Positions 54,460 through 63,564 of a DNA stretch of 64,000 bases are shown here, piece by piece. A program made the translations under genes and the position numbers. The stretch is from Halobium salinum (GTDB lineage Archaea > Halobacteriota > Halobacteria > Halobacteriales > Haloferacaceae). Where the stretch lies: NCBI RefSeq assembly GCF_026586625.1, contig NZ_JAODIW010000008.1, positions 677,811-741,810 on the forward strand. Reading direction: 5' to 3'. The notes below the pieces were generated by a model. It saw nothing but the letters and a program-made list of their open reading frames with translations, was not told the origin of the DNA and searched no databases. The first letter of the stretch is position 1. Every line of letters starts with the position of its first letter.

Positions 54460-54774
54460 ATGAGCGCATCCAACGACGACCGCGAACAGGGCGTCGACTT
54501 CGGCGACCTCGACGACGAACTGGACGGACACGACTACCCGGCCGAGAAGGACGAACTGGTCGAGGAGTACGGCGACCACGAACTCAAACTCCCCGGCGGA
54601 GAGATGACCTTCGAGGAGGCACTCGAGGGGTACGAGCCGACCGACGGCGAGTTCGAGGACGCCGACGCCGTCCGCTCGGCGGTCAAGAACATGGTCGACT
54701 CGGAGGCCGTCGGTTCGGAGGGGTACTCCGACCGCGGCACCGGCACCGCGGGCGAAGAGAGCGACTCGGTCTGA
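54460..54774 (+). CDS. Small acidic haloarchaeal protein (DUF5789-like)
   Basis: This 104-residue acidic protein has the pattern DYPAEKDELVEEYGDHELKLPGGEMTFEEAL (about 26-56) and DADAVRSAVKNMVDSEAVG, a two-helix layout seen in haloarchaeal DUF5789 proteins (name from memory). No catalytic residues are evident. The gene is monocistronic and followed by dispersed hairpin elements. Confidence 0.72.
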   Translation: MSASNDDREQGVDFGDLDDELDGHDYPAEKDELVEEYGDHELKLPGGEMTFEEALEGYEPTDGEFEDADAVRSAVKNMVDSEAVGSEGYSDRGTGTAGEESDSV

Positions 54775-54874
54775 GCCGGCGGCGACTTCTCTTCTACGAC
54801 GACGCACGGTCATCGCGAGGCAACCGTCTCCGTGTAGTCTCGAACACCGCCGCGTCGTCGTGTTGCTTCGCCCA

Positions 54875-54995
54875 TACCATCACGTCAGCGAGTCGCGGGC
54901 GGACGGGACCGCCAGCGTCGTGGCGCTCAGTCGTCACACCATCGCGTCAGCGAATCGGCCGCGCACGAACGCGCGGCCGTCGTGGCGCTCAGTCG
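54875..54995 (-). repeat. Two tandem copies of the dispersed hairpin element
   Basis: Read on the minus strand, copies run 54994-54936 and 54933-54875. Left boxes are CGACTGAGCGCCACGACG; stems are GGCCGCGC/GCGCGGCC (loop GTTCGT) and GGCGG/CCGCC (loop TCCCGT); right boxes are TCGCTGACGCGATGGTG and TCGCTGACGTGATGGTA. The pair lies about 60 bases after the ABC exporter stop codon, so it would be in that gene's 3' UTR. The remaining bases of 54775-55054 show nothing else. Confidence 0.85.
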
Positions 54996-55054
54996 CACCT
55001 CCGCGACGGCGCGTCGCGGCGCCAGAGGGACGCCGCAGCCGCGGTCGCTCCGGC

Positions 55055-56995
55055 CTAGTCGTCGCCGGCCTCGGTTCGTGCCTGCCGCCGACTCGCCCGC
55101 TCGATGAACTCCTGTGGGAGTTCGTCGATTTCGCCGGCCTGCACGCCCCAGAGATGCGCGTACAGCCCGTCGTTCTTCAGTAGGTCGTCGTGGGGGCCGC
55201 GCTCGACGATGCGTCCGTCCTCCAGCACGACGATTTGGTCGGCGTCGCGGATGGTCGAGAGGCGGTGAGCGATGGCGAACGTCGTCCGGTCCGCGGTGAG
55301 TTCGTCGAGACTCCGCTGGATGAGCATCTCGGTCTCGGTGTCCACGTCGGAGGTGGCCTCGTCGAGGACGAGAATCTCGGGGTCCTTCAGAATCGCGCGG
55401 GCGATGGAGAGGCGCTGACGCTGGCCGCCCGAGAGCTTCACGCCGCGCTCGCCGATTTCGGTGTCGTACCCCTCGGGCAGGTTCCGGATGAACTCGTGAG
55501 CCTCGGCGGCCTTCGCGGCCGCGACGACGTCCTCGTCGCTCGCGTCGAAGGTGCCGTAGCGGATGTTCTCTTCGACGGTGCCGTAGAACATGAACGTCTC
55601 CTGGCTCACGTAGCCGACCTTCTCGCGGAGGCTCGGGATGGTCACGTCCCGGATGTCGGTGCCGTCGACGCTGATGGCGCCGTCGTCCACGTCGTACATC
55701 CGGAGGAGAAGCTTGAGAACGGTCGACTTTCCGGCGCCCGTGGGGCCGACGAGCGCGAGCGTGTCGCCGCCCTCGACGGTGAAACTCACGTCCTCGACGA
55801 TGGTCTCCGCGTCGTCGTAGCCGAAGGTCACGTCCTCGTACTCGACGCGGCCGTCGCCGACGACGAGTTCGTCGGCGTCGGGGTCCTCGGCGATGCGGGA
55901 GGGCTCGTCCATCAGCCCGAAGATGCGCTCGGCGGAGGCGCGGGCGCGCTGGTACATGTTGATTATCTGTCCGAATTGGGCCATGGGCCAGACGAACTGT
56001 TGGGTGAGGAGGATGAACGTCGTGAACTCGCCGACGCTGAGCGTCCCGGTGAACGGTCCCGGCCCGGTGCCGGTGAGCACCCAGAGCCCGCCGACGAGGA
56101 ACGTGGCGGCGAAGCCGACGCCGGCGATGATGCGGAGCGCGGGGAAGAACTTGATGCGCGTGTTGATGGCGCCCCAGTTGGCGTCGAAGTAGTCCATCGA
56201 GGTGTCGTCGACGCGGTCGGACTCGAAGTTCTCCGTGTTCGCGGTCTTGATGACTTGGATACCCCCGAGGTTGTTCTCCAGCCGGGAGTTCAGCTGGCCG
56301 ACCGACGAGCGCACGTCGCTGTACTTCGGCTGGATTATCTTGATGAACTGCCAGGTGAACAGCCCGATGACGGGGACGGGAAGCAGGGCCACCAGGGCGA
56401 GCTGCCAGTTGTAGCTGAAGAGGATGGCCGCGATGGCGACGACCATCACCGACAGTCGGAAGAAGGAGTTCATCCCGTCGTTGAGAAAGCGCTCCAGGCG
56501 ATTGACGTCGTTCGAGAGGATGGACATCATCTCGCCGGTCTGCTTGTCGGCGAAGAAGTCCATGTTCAGCCGCTGCATCTTGTCGTACGTGTCCGTCCGG
56601 ATGTCGTGTTGAATCTCCTGTGCGAAGGAGTTCCACCCCCAGTTGCGCACCCAGTGGAACGCCGCACCGCCGAAGAAGCCGACGCCGATGAGCCCGACCG
56701 CGAAGTAGAACTGGCCGGTGGCGTCGGCGGGGACGTACGGGGCGACCCACTCGGTCGGGACGAGCGGGAGCCCCTCGGCGAAGGACTTGTCGTCGTTGAA
56801 GACGGCGTCGATGGCGAGGCCGAGGATGACGGGCGGGAGGAGGTCGAGGACGCGGGCGGCGACGCTGGCGAGGACGCCGACGACGAACTGGAGGGCGTTG
56901 TCGGCGCCGTACTCCGAGAAGAGCCGTCGCATGGCGTTCTCGGTCCCCTCCCGCTGTTCCTCGAAGGGGTCGTCGTCGTCGAGAGAAGCGTTCAC
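55055..56995 (-). CDS. ABC transporter, fused permease and ATPase (exporter type)
   Basis: This 646-residue half-exporter has six membrane helices in the first about 340 residues, then an ATPase with Walker A VGPTGAGKST (near 413), signature KLSGGQRQRLSIARA (near 518) and Walker B ILVLDEATSDVD. It would work as a homodimer exporting lipid, peptide or drug; the substrate is unknown. It is divergent from a Usp-like gene, with 126 bases between starts. Confidence 0.92.
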   Translation of the reverse strand: MNASLDDDDPFEEQREGTENAMRRLFSEYGADNALQFVVGVLASVAARVLDLLPPVILGLAIDAVFNDDKSFAEGLPLVPTEWVAPYVPADATGQFYFAVGLIGVGFFGGAAFHWVRNWGWNSFAQEIQHDIRTDTYDKMQRLNMDFFADKQTGEMMSILSNDVNRLERFLNDGMNSFFRLSVMVVAIAAILFSYNWQLALVALLPVPVIGLFTWQFIKIIQPKYSDVRSSVGQLNSRLENNLGGIQVIKTANTENFESDRVDDTSMDYFDANWGAINTRIKFFPALRIIAGVGFAATFLVGGLWVLTGTGPGPFTGTLSVGEFTTFILLTQQFVWPMAQFGQIINMYQRARASAERIFGLMDEPSRIAEDPDADELVVGDGRVEYEDVTFGYDDAETIVEDVSFTVEGGDTLALVGPTGAGKSTVLKLLLRMYDVDDGAISVDGTDIRDVTIPSLREKVGYVSQETFMFYGTVEENIRYGTFDASDEDVVAAAKAAEAHEFIRNLPEGYDTEIGERGVKLSGGQRQRLSIARAILKDPEILVLDEATSDVDTETEMLIQRSLDELTADRTTFAIAHRLSTIRDADQIVVLEDGRIVERGPHDDLLKNDGLYAHLWGVQAGEIDELPQEFIERASRRQARTEAGDD

Positions 56996-57121
56996 TGTCT
57001 CGGTTCAGGGTCGGTCGGCTAAAAAGCGTTCCCTACGAATCGAAATACCCGAGTCGGCGACGACTCCCGCCGACGGGCCAGCGGAACTTTACATGCGTTG
57101 TCCGTCAACTCCACCGAACGG

Positions 57122-57823
57122 ATGACCGAAGAGACCCTCTTGATTCCGGTCGAGTTTCCCGACCCCATGGCGCTCCCCTCGACGTTCGTCAGCGGGTTCA
57201 CCGACTGCCGCGTGCTCCTCGTCGGCGTCTACGAGACGCCGGACGATATCGACCCCGACGAGCGACAGCGCCGCGAGATAGAGGCGTACAACACGCTGTA
57301 CTCCTACGCCAACCAGTTCGTTCGCGCCGGGGACGTCGCGGAGGTCGAGCTGGTGATGGGCGAGGACGTCGCCGACGCTCCCTCCCGAATCGCGGAGGAG
57401 CGCGACGTCGACGCGCTGCTCGTCCCCAACCCCATCACCGCGCTCGACGACGTGCTGATATCGGTCCGGGACCCGGAGTTCGTCGACCCCATCGGAAGGT
57501 TCGTCGGGATGCTCGACGAGGACGTCCTGCTTCACTCGACGCTGTTCTCCGCCGCCGAGTCCGAAGCGGCGGTCGAGGAGAAGCGGGGGCTGCTCGGCGA
57601 GCTCGAGGACCGGATGGTGGAAGCCGGCTTCAACAGGACGACCATCGACGCCGAGGTCGCGGTGTCGGACGACCCCCCGTTCGCCATCAGCGAGGCCGCG
57701 CGGGACCACGACCTCATCATCATGGGCGAGACGCAGGACTCCGAGTTCGAGCGGGTCTTCGGCGCGACCTACCAGTCCATCGCCGACGAGACGGACCACC
57801 CCATCGTCGTCGTCCGGAAGTAG
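57122..57823 (+). CDS. Universal-stress-protein-like protein
   Basis: This 233-residue protein is related to UspA. The N-terminal part (TLLIPVEFPDPMALPSTFVSGF) and the C-terminal part (AARDHDLIIMGETQDSEFERVFG, HPIVVVRK) match the alpha/beta fold, but the glycine-rich ATP loop G-x2-G-x9-G-[ST] is not intact, so nucleotide binding is uncertain. The ATG at 57122 (MTEETLL) is preferred over one 24 bases upstream; ACTTTACATG near 57089-57098 is the TATA candidate. Confidence 0.82.
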   Translation: MTEETLLIPVEFPDPMALPSTFVSGFTDCRVLLVGVYETPDDIDPDERQRREIEAYNTLYSYANQFVRAGDVAEVELVMGEDVADAPSRIAEERDVDALLVPNPITALDDVLISVRDPEFVDPIGRFVGMLDEDVLLHSTLFSAAESEAAVEEKRGLLGELEDRMVEAGFNRTTIDAEVAVSDDPPFAISEAARDHDLIIMGETQDSEFERVFGATYQSIADETDHPIVVVRK

Positions 57824-57859
57824 TCGGTCACCGGTCCCGACCGACCTCCCGGCGTAAGA

Positions 57860-57877
57860 GTAATATATCAGTATACA
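57860..57877 (+). promoter_or_regulatory. TATA-rich promoter before a probable small RNA
   Basis: GTAATATATC and the adjacent GTATACAC form the strongest AT-rich site of the region. It is 37 bases after the Usp-like stop codon, where no protein gene follows on the plus strand, and about 25 bp before the first stem of the candidate RNA. Confidence 0.55.
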
Positions 57878-57888
57878 CTACTGTCTGT

Positions 57889-57990
57889 GTCCGCAACCCA
57901 TCGCTGGGGGTGGGTGGGCGGACGCCGTCGTCCGAGGTTCCCTCGGGACGGCCTTGTGCGTGTCCGTGTGCCCACACGGACGCTTTTCTG
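57889..57990 (+). ncRNA. Candidate small RNA with three hairpins
   Basis: The segment folds into three consecutive stems. Stem 1 is GTCCGC (57889-57894) with GCGGAC (57918-57923). Stem 2 is GTCCGAGG (57930-57937) with CCTCGGGAC (57941-57949, one bulge, 3-nt loop). Stem 3 is GTCCGTGTG (57962-57970) with CACACGGAC (57973-57981), directly followed by GCTTTT. Stem 3 plus the T-run looks like a terminator. A promoter lies just upstream and no frame is open through it. A processed 3' UTR of the Usp-like gene is the alternative. Confidence 0.5.
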
Positions 57991-58061
57991 GACGTGTCAC
58001 TCCGGGAGCGACGCCGCTCGCGGTCGACGCTCGTCGGGACGAATCGAACGAGGGAGGGGCC

Positions 58062-58745
58062 TCAGGCGGTTCCGTTAGGAATTACGAGCCGGTCACCGAC
58101 CTCGATTCCGGTCTCGTTCGCGTAGCCCATCGGGACTTCGAGGACGTACTTCCCGGTGCCACGGTAGCGTTCCAACTCGTTGCCGCTGGTCCCCTCCGGC
58201 GGCACCGGGGCGTGGTGGATGGTCGTGATGGTCCCGTTGGCGTCGACGAAGAGGATGTCGAGCGGGAAGTCCATCTTGCGCATCACGTACGCGTGTCGTC
58301 CCTCTTCGTCGTGGACGAACAGCATCCCCTCGCCGGAGTCGAGGGATTCGGTGTCGCTCAGTCCGGTGTAGCGCTTCTCGTAGGTGTCGGCGATTCGCAC
58401 CTCGATGGTCGCCAGCGTGCGGCTCCCGTTCTCGACGCTGACGGTCTCGCGGTCGTAGGTCGGGCCGTCGGTCGCGGTCGTCGTGGCGGTGGCGGTGGGG
58501 GTCGCAGTAGTGGCCGCGGTAGCGGTCTCCGTCCTGTCGGTCACGGTCGCCTGCTCGTCGGTCCCGGTTCTGGCCGCGGCGTCGGTCGGCTCGTCGGGGG
58601 ACGCGGTTCCGGTCTCGTCGACGACGGTGACGGTCGTTCGGTCGTACTCGCCGCGCTCCAGAAATCCGAGGTCGGCGGCGACCGCGACCCCGCCGGCGAC
58701 GGCGACGAGCGCCACGGCGAGGGCGAGGAGGGCCCGTTGGTTCAT
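58062..58745 (-). CDS. Membrane-anchored DUF192 protein
   Basis: This 227-residue protein has an N-terminal membrane anchor or uncleaved signal (LLALAVALVAVAGGVAVAA, about 6-24), a Thr-rich linker (to about 100), and a DUF192 domain with RYTGLSDTESLDSGEGMLFV, YVMRKMDFPLDILFVDANG and GKYVLEVPMGYANETGIEVGD. DUF192 proteins are extracytoplasmic and of unknown function. It converges with the candidate small RNA. Confidence 0.85.
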   Translation of the reverse strand: MNQRALLALAVALVAVAGGVAVAADLGFLERGEYDRTTVTVVDETGTASPDEPTDAAARTGTDEQATVTDRTETATAATTATPTATATTTATDGPTYDRETVSVENGSRTLATIEVRIADTYEKRYTGLSDTESLDSGEGMLFVHDEEGRHAYVMRKMDFPLDILFVDANGTITTIHHAPVPPEGTSGNELERYRGTGKYVLEVPMGYANETGIEVGDRLVIPNGTA

Positions 58746-58842
58746 ACCGACGGGAAGACCGGGTCGTCGGTAAGCGTTCCGGGACCCGGCACTCGGTGCG
58801 AAGGGAAACGGTTATTCGGCCACGTGGGGTGAAATCGGGTAC

Positions 58843-58916
58843 GGGCTCGTAGTCTAGTTGGTTATGACGCGGCCTTTACAAGGCCGAGATCGGTGGTTCG
58901 ACTCCGCCCGAGCCCA
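58843..58916 (+). tRNA. tRNA-Val (anticodon TAC)
   Basis: This is a complete 74-nt cloverleaf. Acceptor GGGCTCG pairs with CGAGCCC, followed by A. The anticodon stem CGGCC/GGCCG closes the 7-nt loop TTTACAA, giving anticodon TAC. The T-arm is CGGTGGTTCGACTCCGCC. GGTTATTCG near 58810 is a promoter candidate. Confidence 0.95.
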
Positions 58917-59172
58917 TGAAACTCCGCGAGCGACAGCGAGCGTAAGTTTCTGCCGTGAGGTGTGGAGTCGAACCCTACAAGTCGCGCGCAACGAGCGGAG
59001 CGAGTGAGCACGTCTTGCTCCGGTTCGACTCCGCCCGGGCCCATACGAGTGCCCGAGCGACAGCGAGGGCCGAGTACGTTCGTGAGGCGGCGTCGAACCA
59101 GGGAGGTCGCAGTCTCGCGAGCGTCAGCGAGCGAGGAAGCGTCCGAGTGAGGTTCGACTCCACCCGGGCCCA
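58895..59172 (+). repeat. Array of tRNA-Val 3'-end copies
   Basis: The last 22 bases of tRNA-Val (ggttcgactccgcccgagcc...) recur at 59022-59043 and 59151-59172 with one or two changes, spaced by 127 and 129 bases. Each repeat is followed by CATACG(A/G)GTGCCCGAG. Inverted fragments TGGAGTCGAACC (58962-58973) and CGTCGAACCAGGG (about 59091-59103) lie between them in GAGCGACAGCGAG-rich spacer. No gene is visible in 58917-59245. Confidence 0.85.
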
Positions 59173-59245
59173 TACGGGTGCCCGAGCCCACTACTTCAGT
59201 GCGAGCGACAGCGAATACGAATTCGTGACGACGCGTCGGGGCCGA

Positions 59246-59866
59246 TTACGCCGTCCGCCCACCCCGACGTGACTCCACCCGACCCGGCAGGTAGTGATAC
59301 CCGAGAACGGCGACGGCGACTCCGGCGACCGCTCCAACCGGGAGCCCGACCAGCAGCGACGGCCAGATGTAGGGGTCGAGCACGGCAGTCGTGCCGACGG
59401 CGACGGCCCCGAAGGTCACCAGTCCGGCGACGAGGCTCCCGGCGACGCGGAGCGTCCGGCCGGTTCGGTCGTCGTCCGTCCCGACACGGTGGTCGGCTTC
59501 GAGGGTTCCACCGAGCGCACCCCCGACAGCGGCGACGACGCCGCTCCCTGCGAATCCGACGACGGTGAGGACGCCACCGACGAGGAGGCCGGCGAGGGGG
59601 ACCTCCCCGAGGTTCTCGAACGGAACGGTACCGAGGTTCAGGAACGCGCCGACCGTCGTCAGTACGGCGGTGACGACCGCGAGGAGGACGCCGGTGAGGG
59701 CGCCGATGAGGGCGCCGCGTTTCGCGCCGGCGCGTTCGAGGTAGCCGGCGACGCCGCCTCCGAGCAGGGGCGCGACGAGAGCGACGACGGGAACGAACCA
59801 GGCCGCGAAACCGACGACGAGCCCCGCGAGGACGCTCCGAGCGGTGCGAGTTGACGTGTCGTTCAT
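59246..59866 (-). CDS. Membrane protein, Gly/Ala-rich (DUF5518-like)
   Basis: This 206-residue membrane protein has about five hydrophobic segments with many small residues (SVLAGLVVGFAAWFVPVVALVAPLLGGGVAGYLERAG at about 10-45). The Gly-rich first half matches the haloarchaeal DUF5518 type (name from memory). The ATG at 59866 (MNDTSTRTARS) is preferred over TTG/GTG codons about 120 bases upstream. The function is unknown. Confidence 0.72.
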   Translation of the reverse strand: MNDTSTRTARSVLAGLVVGFAAWFVPVVALVAPLLGGGVAGYLERAGAKRGALIGALTGVLLAVVTAVLTTVGAFLNLGTVPFENLGEVPLAGLLVGGVLTVVGFAGSGVVAAVGGALGGTLEADHRVGTDDDRTGRTLRVAGSLVAGLVTFGAVAVGTTAVLDPYIWPSLLVGLPVGAVAGVAVAVLGYHYLPGRVESRRGGRTA

Positions 59867-59998
59867 GGGTGGGGATACGCTCGCCGACGACGACTCGGTA
59901 GCGGTGGTTCCCGAGGGCGGAGAATCGGAGGGGAGCGCCGGCCGTCGAGGTCCGGGACGGCCGTCGGCTCTTTCCACCCCTCTCACCAATCACGACCC

Positions 59999-61081
59999 GT
60001 GCCTTACGACCGCCTCCGCGAGCGCCTCGACGACGGCCTCCCGTCGCCCACCCTCACCGCGCTCCCCGACGGCAGCGTCGACCGCTACTGCGACGTGCAG
60101 GTGGGAATCGGCGCCGACGTGGCGTCGGCCCCGGACCTCGGCGAGCTAATCGCGGCAGGGACGGTCGGCTCCGTCCACGCCCAGGAACACACCGAGCGCG
60201 CCGGCGGGCAGGCGGTGAACCTCGCCGACGGCGCCCACGCCCTCGGCGCCGACGTGACTCTCTACGGCCTCCTCGACCACCCCATTCACGACGGCTACCC
60301 CTACGAGACCGTCTCGATGGGCGAGCCGATCGAGATTCTCGTCCTGGAGTTCGAGGAAGACGCGTTCTTCGTGGCGAACGACTCGGAGGACAGTCAGGAG
60401 TGGACGTTCGCGACGCTCGCCGAGGCCGCCGAGGCGGCCGGACGCGACCTCGACGCCGACCTGACCGCGGACGGCGTCGCGCTGGTCAACTGGGTGTCGT
60501 TCCCGGGGCTGGCGGACGCGGTCGGGGAGATGGCAGAGCGGGCCGCCGTGACGGGCGGTGACGGCGACACCGACGGCGCCGACCCGACGCCGCTCCTGTT
60601 CGACGCCGGCGACGTGGGCGGGAGCGACCCCGACTCGCTCGACGCCCTCCTCGACGGGATGCGGACGCTGAGCGAGGGGTACGACCTCCTGTTCAGCGCC
60701 AACGAGACCGAGGCCCGGGTGCTGGGCGAGGCCGCCGGCTGTGACGGCGACGACCCCGTCGACTGTCTCCGGGCCGTTGCGGAGTCGACGGACGGCGCGG
60801 CCGTCCTCCACGCGAAGAAGGGGGCGGTCGCGGTCGAAGACGGCGAGACGTACCGCCTCGCCGCACCCAAAATCGAGGAGCCGGACCGACCCACCGGCGG
60901 CGGCGACACCTTCGGCGCGGCGCTGTTGCACGCCCGCGCCGCCGGCTGGGAGTGGGAGCCGTCGCTCGAACTGGCGAACGCCGCGACCTCGTACTACGTC
61001 GAATACGGCGAGCACGCCGGCGTCGACGAACTGAGCGAACACCTGGTGGGCGCCGAGCTCGCCGACTTCGAACAGTGCTGA
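59999..61081 (+). CDS. PfkB-family sugar or nucleoside kinase
   Basis: This 360-residue ribokinase-fold kinase has the N-terminal glycine pair in ERAGGQAVNLADGAHALGADVTLYG and the C-terminal anion-hole/base motif PTGGGDTFGAALL (about 298-310) that identify the family. A His-rich or acidic insertion lies near 190-205. The substrate (ribose, fructose phosphate or nucleoside) cannot be told. The start is GTG. Confidence 0.87.
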   Translation: MPYDRLRERLDDGLPSPTLTALPDGSVDRYCDVQVGIGADVASAPDLGELIAAGTVGSVHAQEHTERAGGQAVNLADGAHALGADVTLYGLLDHPIHDGYPYETVSMGEPIEILVLEFEEDAFFVANDSEDSQEWTFATLAEAAEAAGRDLDADLTADGVALVNWVSFPGLADAVGEMAERAAVTGGDGDTDGADPTPLLFDAGDVGGSDPDSLDALLDGMRTLSEGYDLLFSANETEARVLGEAAGCDGDDPVDCLRAVAESTDGAAVLHAKKGAVAVEDGETYRLAAPKIEEPDRPTGGGDTFGAALLHARAAGWEWEPSLELANAATSYYVEYGEHAGVDELSEHLVGAELADFEQC

Positions 61082-61106
61082 CTCGGCCGGCGAGAACGGT
61101 CTCGAC

Positions 61107-61778
61107 CTACTTCGTCGGGTAGTCGCCGTCCGGCACGTCGACTTCCTCCAGTCCCGAGAGCGAGAGGCCCGACCCGGAGCTACCGGACCCCTCGGCGTCG
61201 AGGCCGTACTTCTCCCGGACGGCGCCCGCGAGCCGGCCGTCCTTCTCGAAGACGACGTACACACAGACGCAGGCGCCGTCGGCGGGTCGGAGCACGAACA
61301 CGTCGTGGTCGTCGTCGCGCTGGTCGTTGACGCGGTCGACCAGCGGGTCGAGCGGGCGCTCGCCGTCGCGGAACTCGGCGAACAGGTCGGCGGCGCCCGG
61401 CTGTTCGGCGAAGACGTACAGCGCGCCGTTGGGCTCGCCGTCGGTGTCGTGGGTGGTCTGCGAGCCCATCCCCTCGCCCGCCGAGAGAGCGGCCTGCCAC
61501 GTCGATTCGGCCGCCGAGAACAGTTCGGGGACGGCGTCGACGAAGGTGAATCGCGTCCGCTTCAGGACCGAGAGGTCGGTCACACGCGGCTCGTCGCCGT
61601 CCCACTCCACCGTCGCGTCGACGAGGTTGCCCGGTTCGAGGTCGTCGAGCACCGCGGGGTCGACGCCGTGGTCGCCGCGGGGGACGTACAGCGGGTCGAA
61701 CGTCTCCCGGTCGAGGAGGAGCCAGTCGTCGCCGTCGCGGGGGCCGTCGAGGACGCGGTACGTCCCGGTCGTCGTCAT
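61107..61778 (-). CDS. Haloarchaeal protein of unknown function (DUF6663-like)
   Basis: This 223-residue soluble protein has a compact N-terminal beta-rich part (TGTYRVLDGPRDGDDWLLLDRETFDPLYV, about 3-31), a central region (RTRFTFVDAVPELFSAAESTWQAAL) and a C-terminal domain with DGACVCVYVVFEKDGRLAG. A Ser/Gly-rich linker precedes the last 18 residues. The family name is from memory. It converges with the kinase gene (25-base gap). Confidence 0.75.
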   Translation of the reverse strand: MTTTGTYRVLDGPRDGDDWLLLDRETFDPLYVPRGDHGVDPAVLDDLEPGNLVDATVEWDGDEPRVTDLSVLKRTRFTFVDAVPELFSAAESTWQAALSAGEGMGSQTTHDTDGEPNGALYVFAEQPGAADLFAEFRDGERPLDPLVDRVNDQRDDDHDVFVLRPADGACVCVYVVFEKDGRLAGAVREKYGLDAEGSGSSGSGLSLSGLEEVDVPDGDYPTK

Positions 61779-61987
61779 GCCCGAGGGTAGTGGACCACGA
61801 CCCAAACCCGTGTCGGAAGTGGACGGGCGGGCGTCGGTGGGGTCAGTTCAGTCGGAGACCCTCTCGAAGCGAGGGCCGCGAACTCACGCTGCCGACGCCG
61901 GCGTCACGGTGTGGCGTTCGTGCAGTTCGCGGTCGCTTGGGAGCCGTCGGCGACCCAGGGGCGACGGTTTCGACGGCGGGCCGTAGC

Positions 61988-62872
61988 TCACTCCCGTCCG
62001 GATGGGCTCCGAACGGTGAGCACCGGCCGTGTCGCCCCCCGGAGTACCTTGCTCGCGGTGCTCCCGAGAAGCAGCCGCTCCGTTCCCCGTCGTCCGCGGG
62101 TCCCCATCGTGATGAGGTCCGCGCCGACTTCGGTCGCGTAGTCGAGAATCTCGCGGGCGGGAACGCCCTCCCCGATTGCCGTCTCCGTGGAGATTCCTTC
62201 GGCGTCGAGCGTCGCCGCCGCCGCGTCGGCGTACCGTTCGCTGAGTCGCGCCAGTCCGCCGAGGAGACCGACCACCACGTCGGGGTCGAACACGCTCACG
62301 TCAGTGACGGCGAGAACGTGAACGGGGGCGTCGAACTGCCGCGCCAGCGCCGCCGCGTGCGGGAGCGCCGCGAGGGACCCCCGGCTCCCGTCGGTCGGGA
62401 GGAGTACCGCCGTCACGTCTGCGAACCCGTCCGCACCCGTCGCCGTCAGCACCGGGGTCGTCGCCTCCCTGACGACCCGTTCGGCCGTGCTCCCGAGGAG
62501 GAATTCGGGACGGTTCGTCCGACCGTGGCGTCCGACCACGACGAGGTCGGCCCCTACGCGGTCGGCGTGTTCGAGGACGACCCGATGCGGGCGGCCGCGT
62601 TCGACCGCCGTCTCGACCCGCAGGCCGCGCTCCCGAGCCGTCGTCTCCGCGTCGTCGACGGCCGCTTCCGCGGAGGTCGCCAACGCGGCGGCCGCGTCGT
62701 CGAGAGGCGGTCCGGAGTCACCCGTCGCCGACGCCGAGCGTCGGCCGGGCGTCGGGACGACGCTCACCACGTGAAGCGTCGAGCCGAACGCCGCCGCCAA
62801 CGTCACGGCCTGTGCAGTCGCGACTGCGGCGCCCACACTGCCGTCGGTCGCGAGCAGGACCCGTTCGTACAT
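61988..62872 (-). CDS. Tandem universal stress protein (two UspA domains)
   Basis: This 294-residue protein holds two UspA domains (about 1-145 and 150-290). Both keep the ATP-binding loop G-x2-G-x9-G-[ST]: GRHGRTNRPEFLLGST and GTRGRRGTERLLLGST. The protein is therefore predicted to bind ATP at two sites as an intramolecular dimer. It follows the VIT1-like gene on the same strand. Confidence 0.92.
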   Translation of the reverse strand: MYERVLLATDGSVGAAVATAQAVTLAAAFGSTLHVVSVVPTPGRRSASATGDSGPPLDDAAAALATSAEAAVDDAETTARERGLRVETAVERGRPHRVVLEHADRVGADLVVVGRHGRTNRPEFLLGSTAERVVREATTPVLTATGADGFADVTAVLLPTDGSRGSLAALPHAAALARQFDAPVHVLAVTDVSVFDPDVVVGLLGGLARLSERYADAAAATLDAEGISTETAIGEGVPAREILDYATEVGADLITMGTRGRRGTERLLLGSTASKVLRGATRPVLTVRSPSGRE

Positions 62873-62932
62873 GCGGGTAGTTGGCGGCGGACGGACAAGA
62901 CCGTAGCGTGGGGCGTCGACCGGTGGTCGCTT

Positions 62933-63463
62933 TCAGACGAGCCCCTCGATGAAGAACCCGGTGGCGAAGGCGACGCTCGCCGCGAGCATCCCGACGACGA
63001 ACATCTCGACGCCGTTTCGCACCCACCAGCGGTTCGTCACGAGCGTCCGGCTCGCGCCGACGGTGAAGAAGGCGACACCGGTGACGGCGACGGAGAAGGA
63101 GAAGGTCGGTCGGAGGTCGAGGACGTACGGCAGCAGCGGGGTCCACCCGGCGACGACGAACGCGAGGAAGGTGACCAACGCCGTCCGACCGGGCGTCCGG
63201 TCGTCGTGGACGGCGTTACCCGTGGCGGCGGCGTAGTCGCGCTCCGAGCGGGTACTGAGGTAGTTGCTCATCCCCATGGAGAAGCCGTCGGCCAGGAGGT
63301 TCGCCACGCCGAGCACGAGAACGATAGTCGGGTCGAGCGCCGCCCCGGCGACGCCTGCGACGACCGCGAAGGTCGTAACGATTCCGTCGTTCGCGCCGTA
63401 GACGACCTCTGCGATGTACCGGCCCGCATCGTCGACCTCGTCACCTAGGAGCCGTTCGAGCAT
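62933..63463 (-). CDS. VIT1/CCC1-family iron/manganese transporter-like protein
   Basis: This 176-residue membrane protein belongs to the VIT1/CCC1 family of vacuolar iron and manganese transporters. Typical parts are [28 protein letters not shown] (about 13-40) and [24 protein letters not shown] (about 50-73), with three more hydrophobic segments. It is shorter than eukaryotic VIT1 and lacks the cytosolic metal-binding helices. A GTG at 63472 is an alternative start. Confidence 0.85.
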   Translation of the reverse strand: MLERLLGDEVDDAGRYIAEVVYGANDGIVTTFAVVAGVAGAALDPTIVLVLGVANLLADGFSMGMSNYLSTRSERDYAAATGNAVHDDRTPGRTALVTFLAFVVAGWTPLLPYVLDLRPTFSFSVAVTGVAFFTVGASRTLVTNRWWVRNGVEMFVVGMLAASVAFATGFFIEGLV

Positions 63464-63564
63464 CGGGTACACCTCGGTAGCCCCTGGTCAATGGCGTTTC
63501 GGGAAGTCGACAGCGGCCGAACTCCTGTCCTCGGTCGGGGAGGGTGCGACCGCGACGGTCGCCG

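Noticed and set aside
59999-61081. Restriction or defence function for the region near tRNA-Val
   Set aside because: tRNA-adjacent regions often hold defence islands, but the genes here are a PfkB kinase, a Usp protein and transporters.
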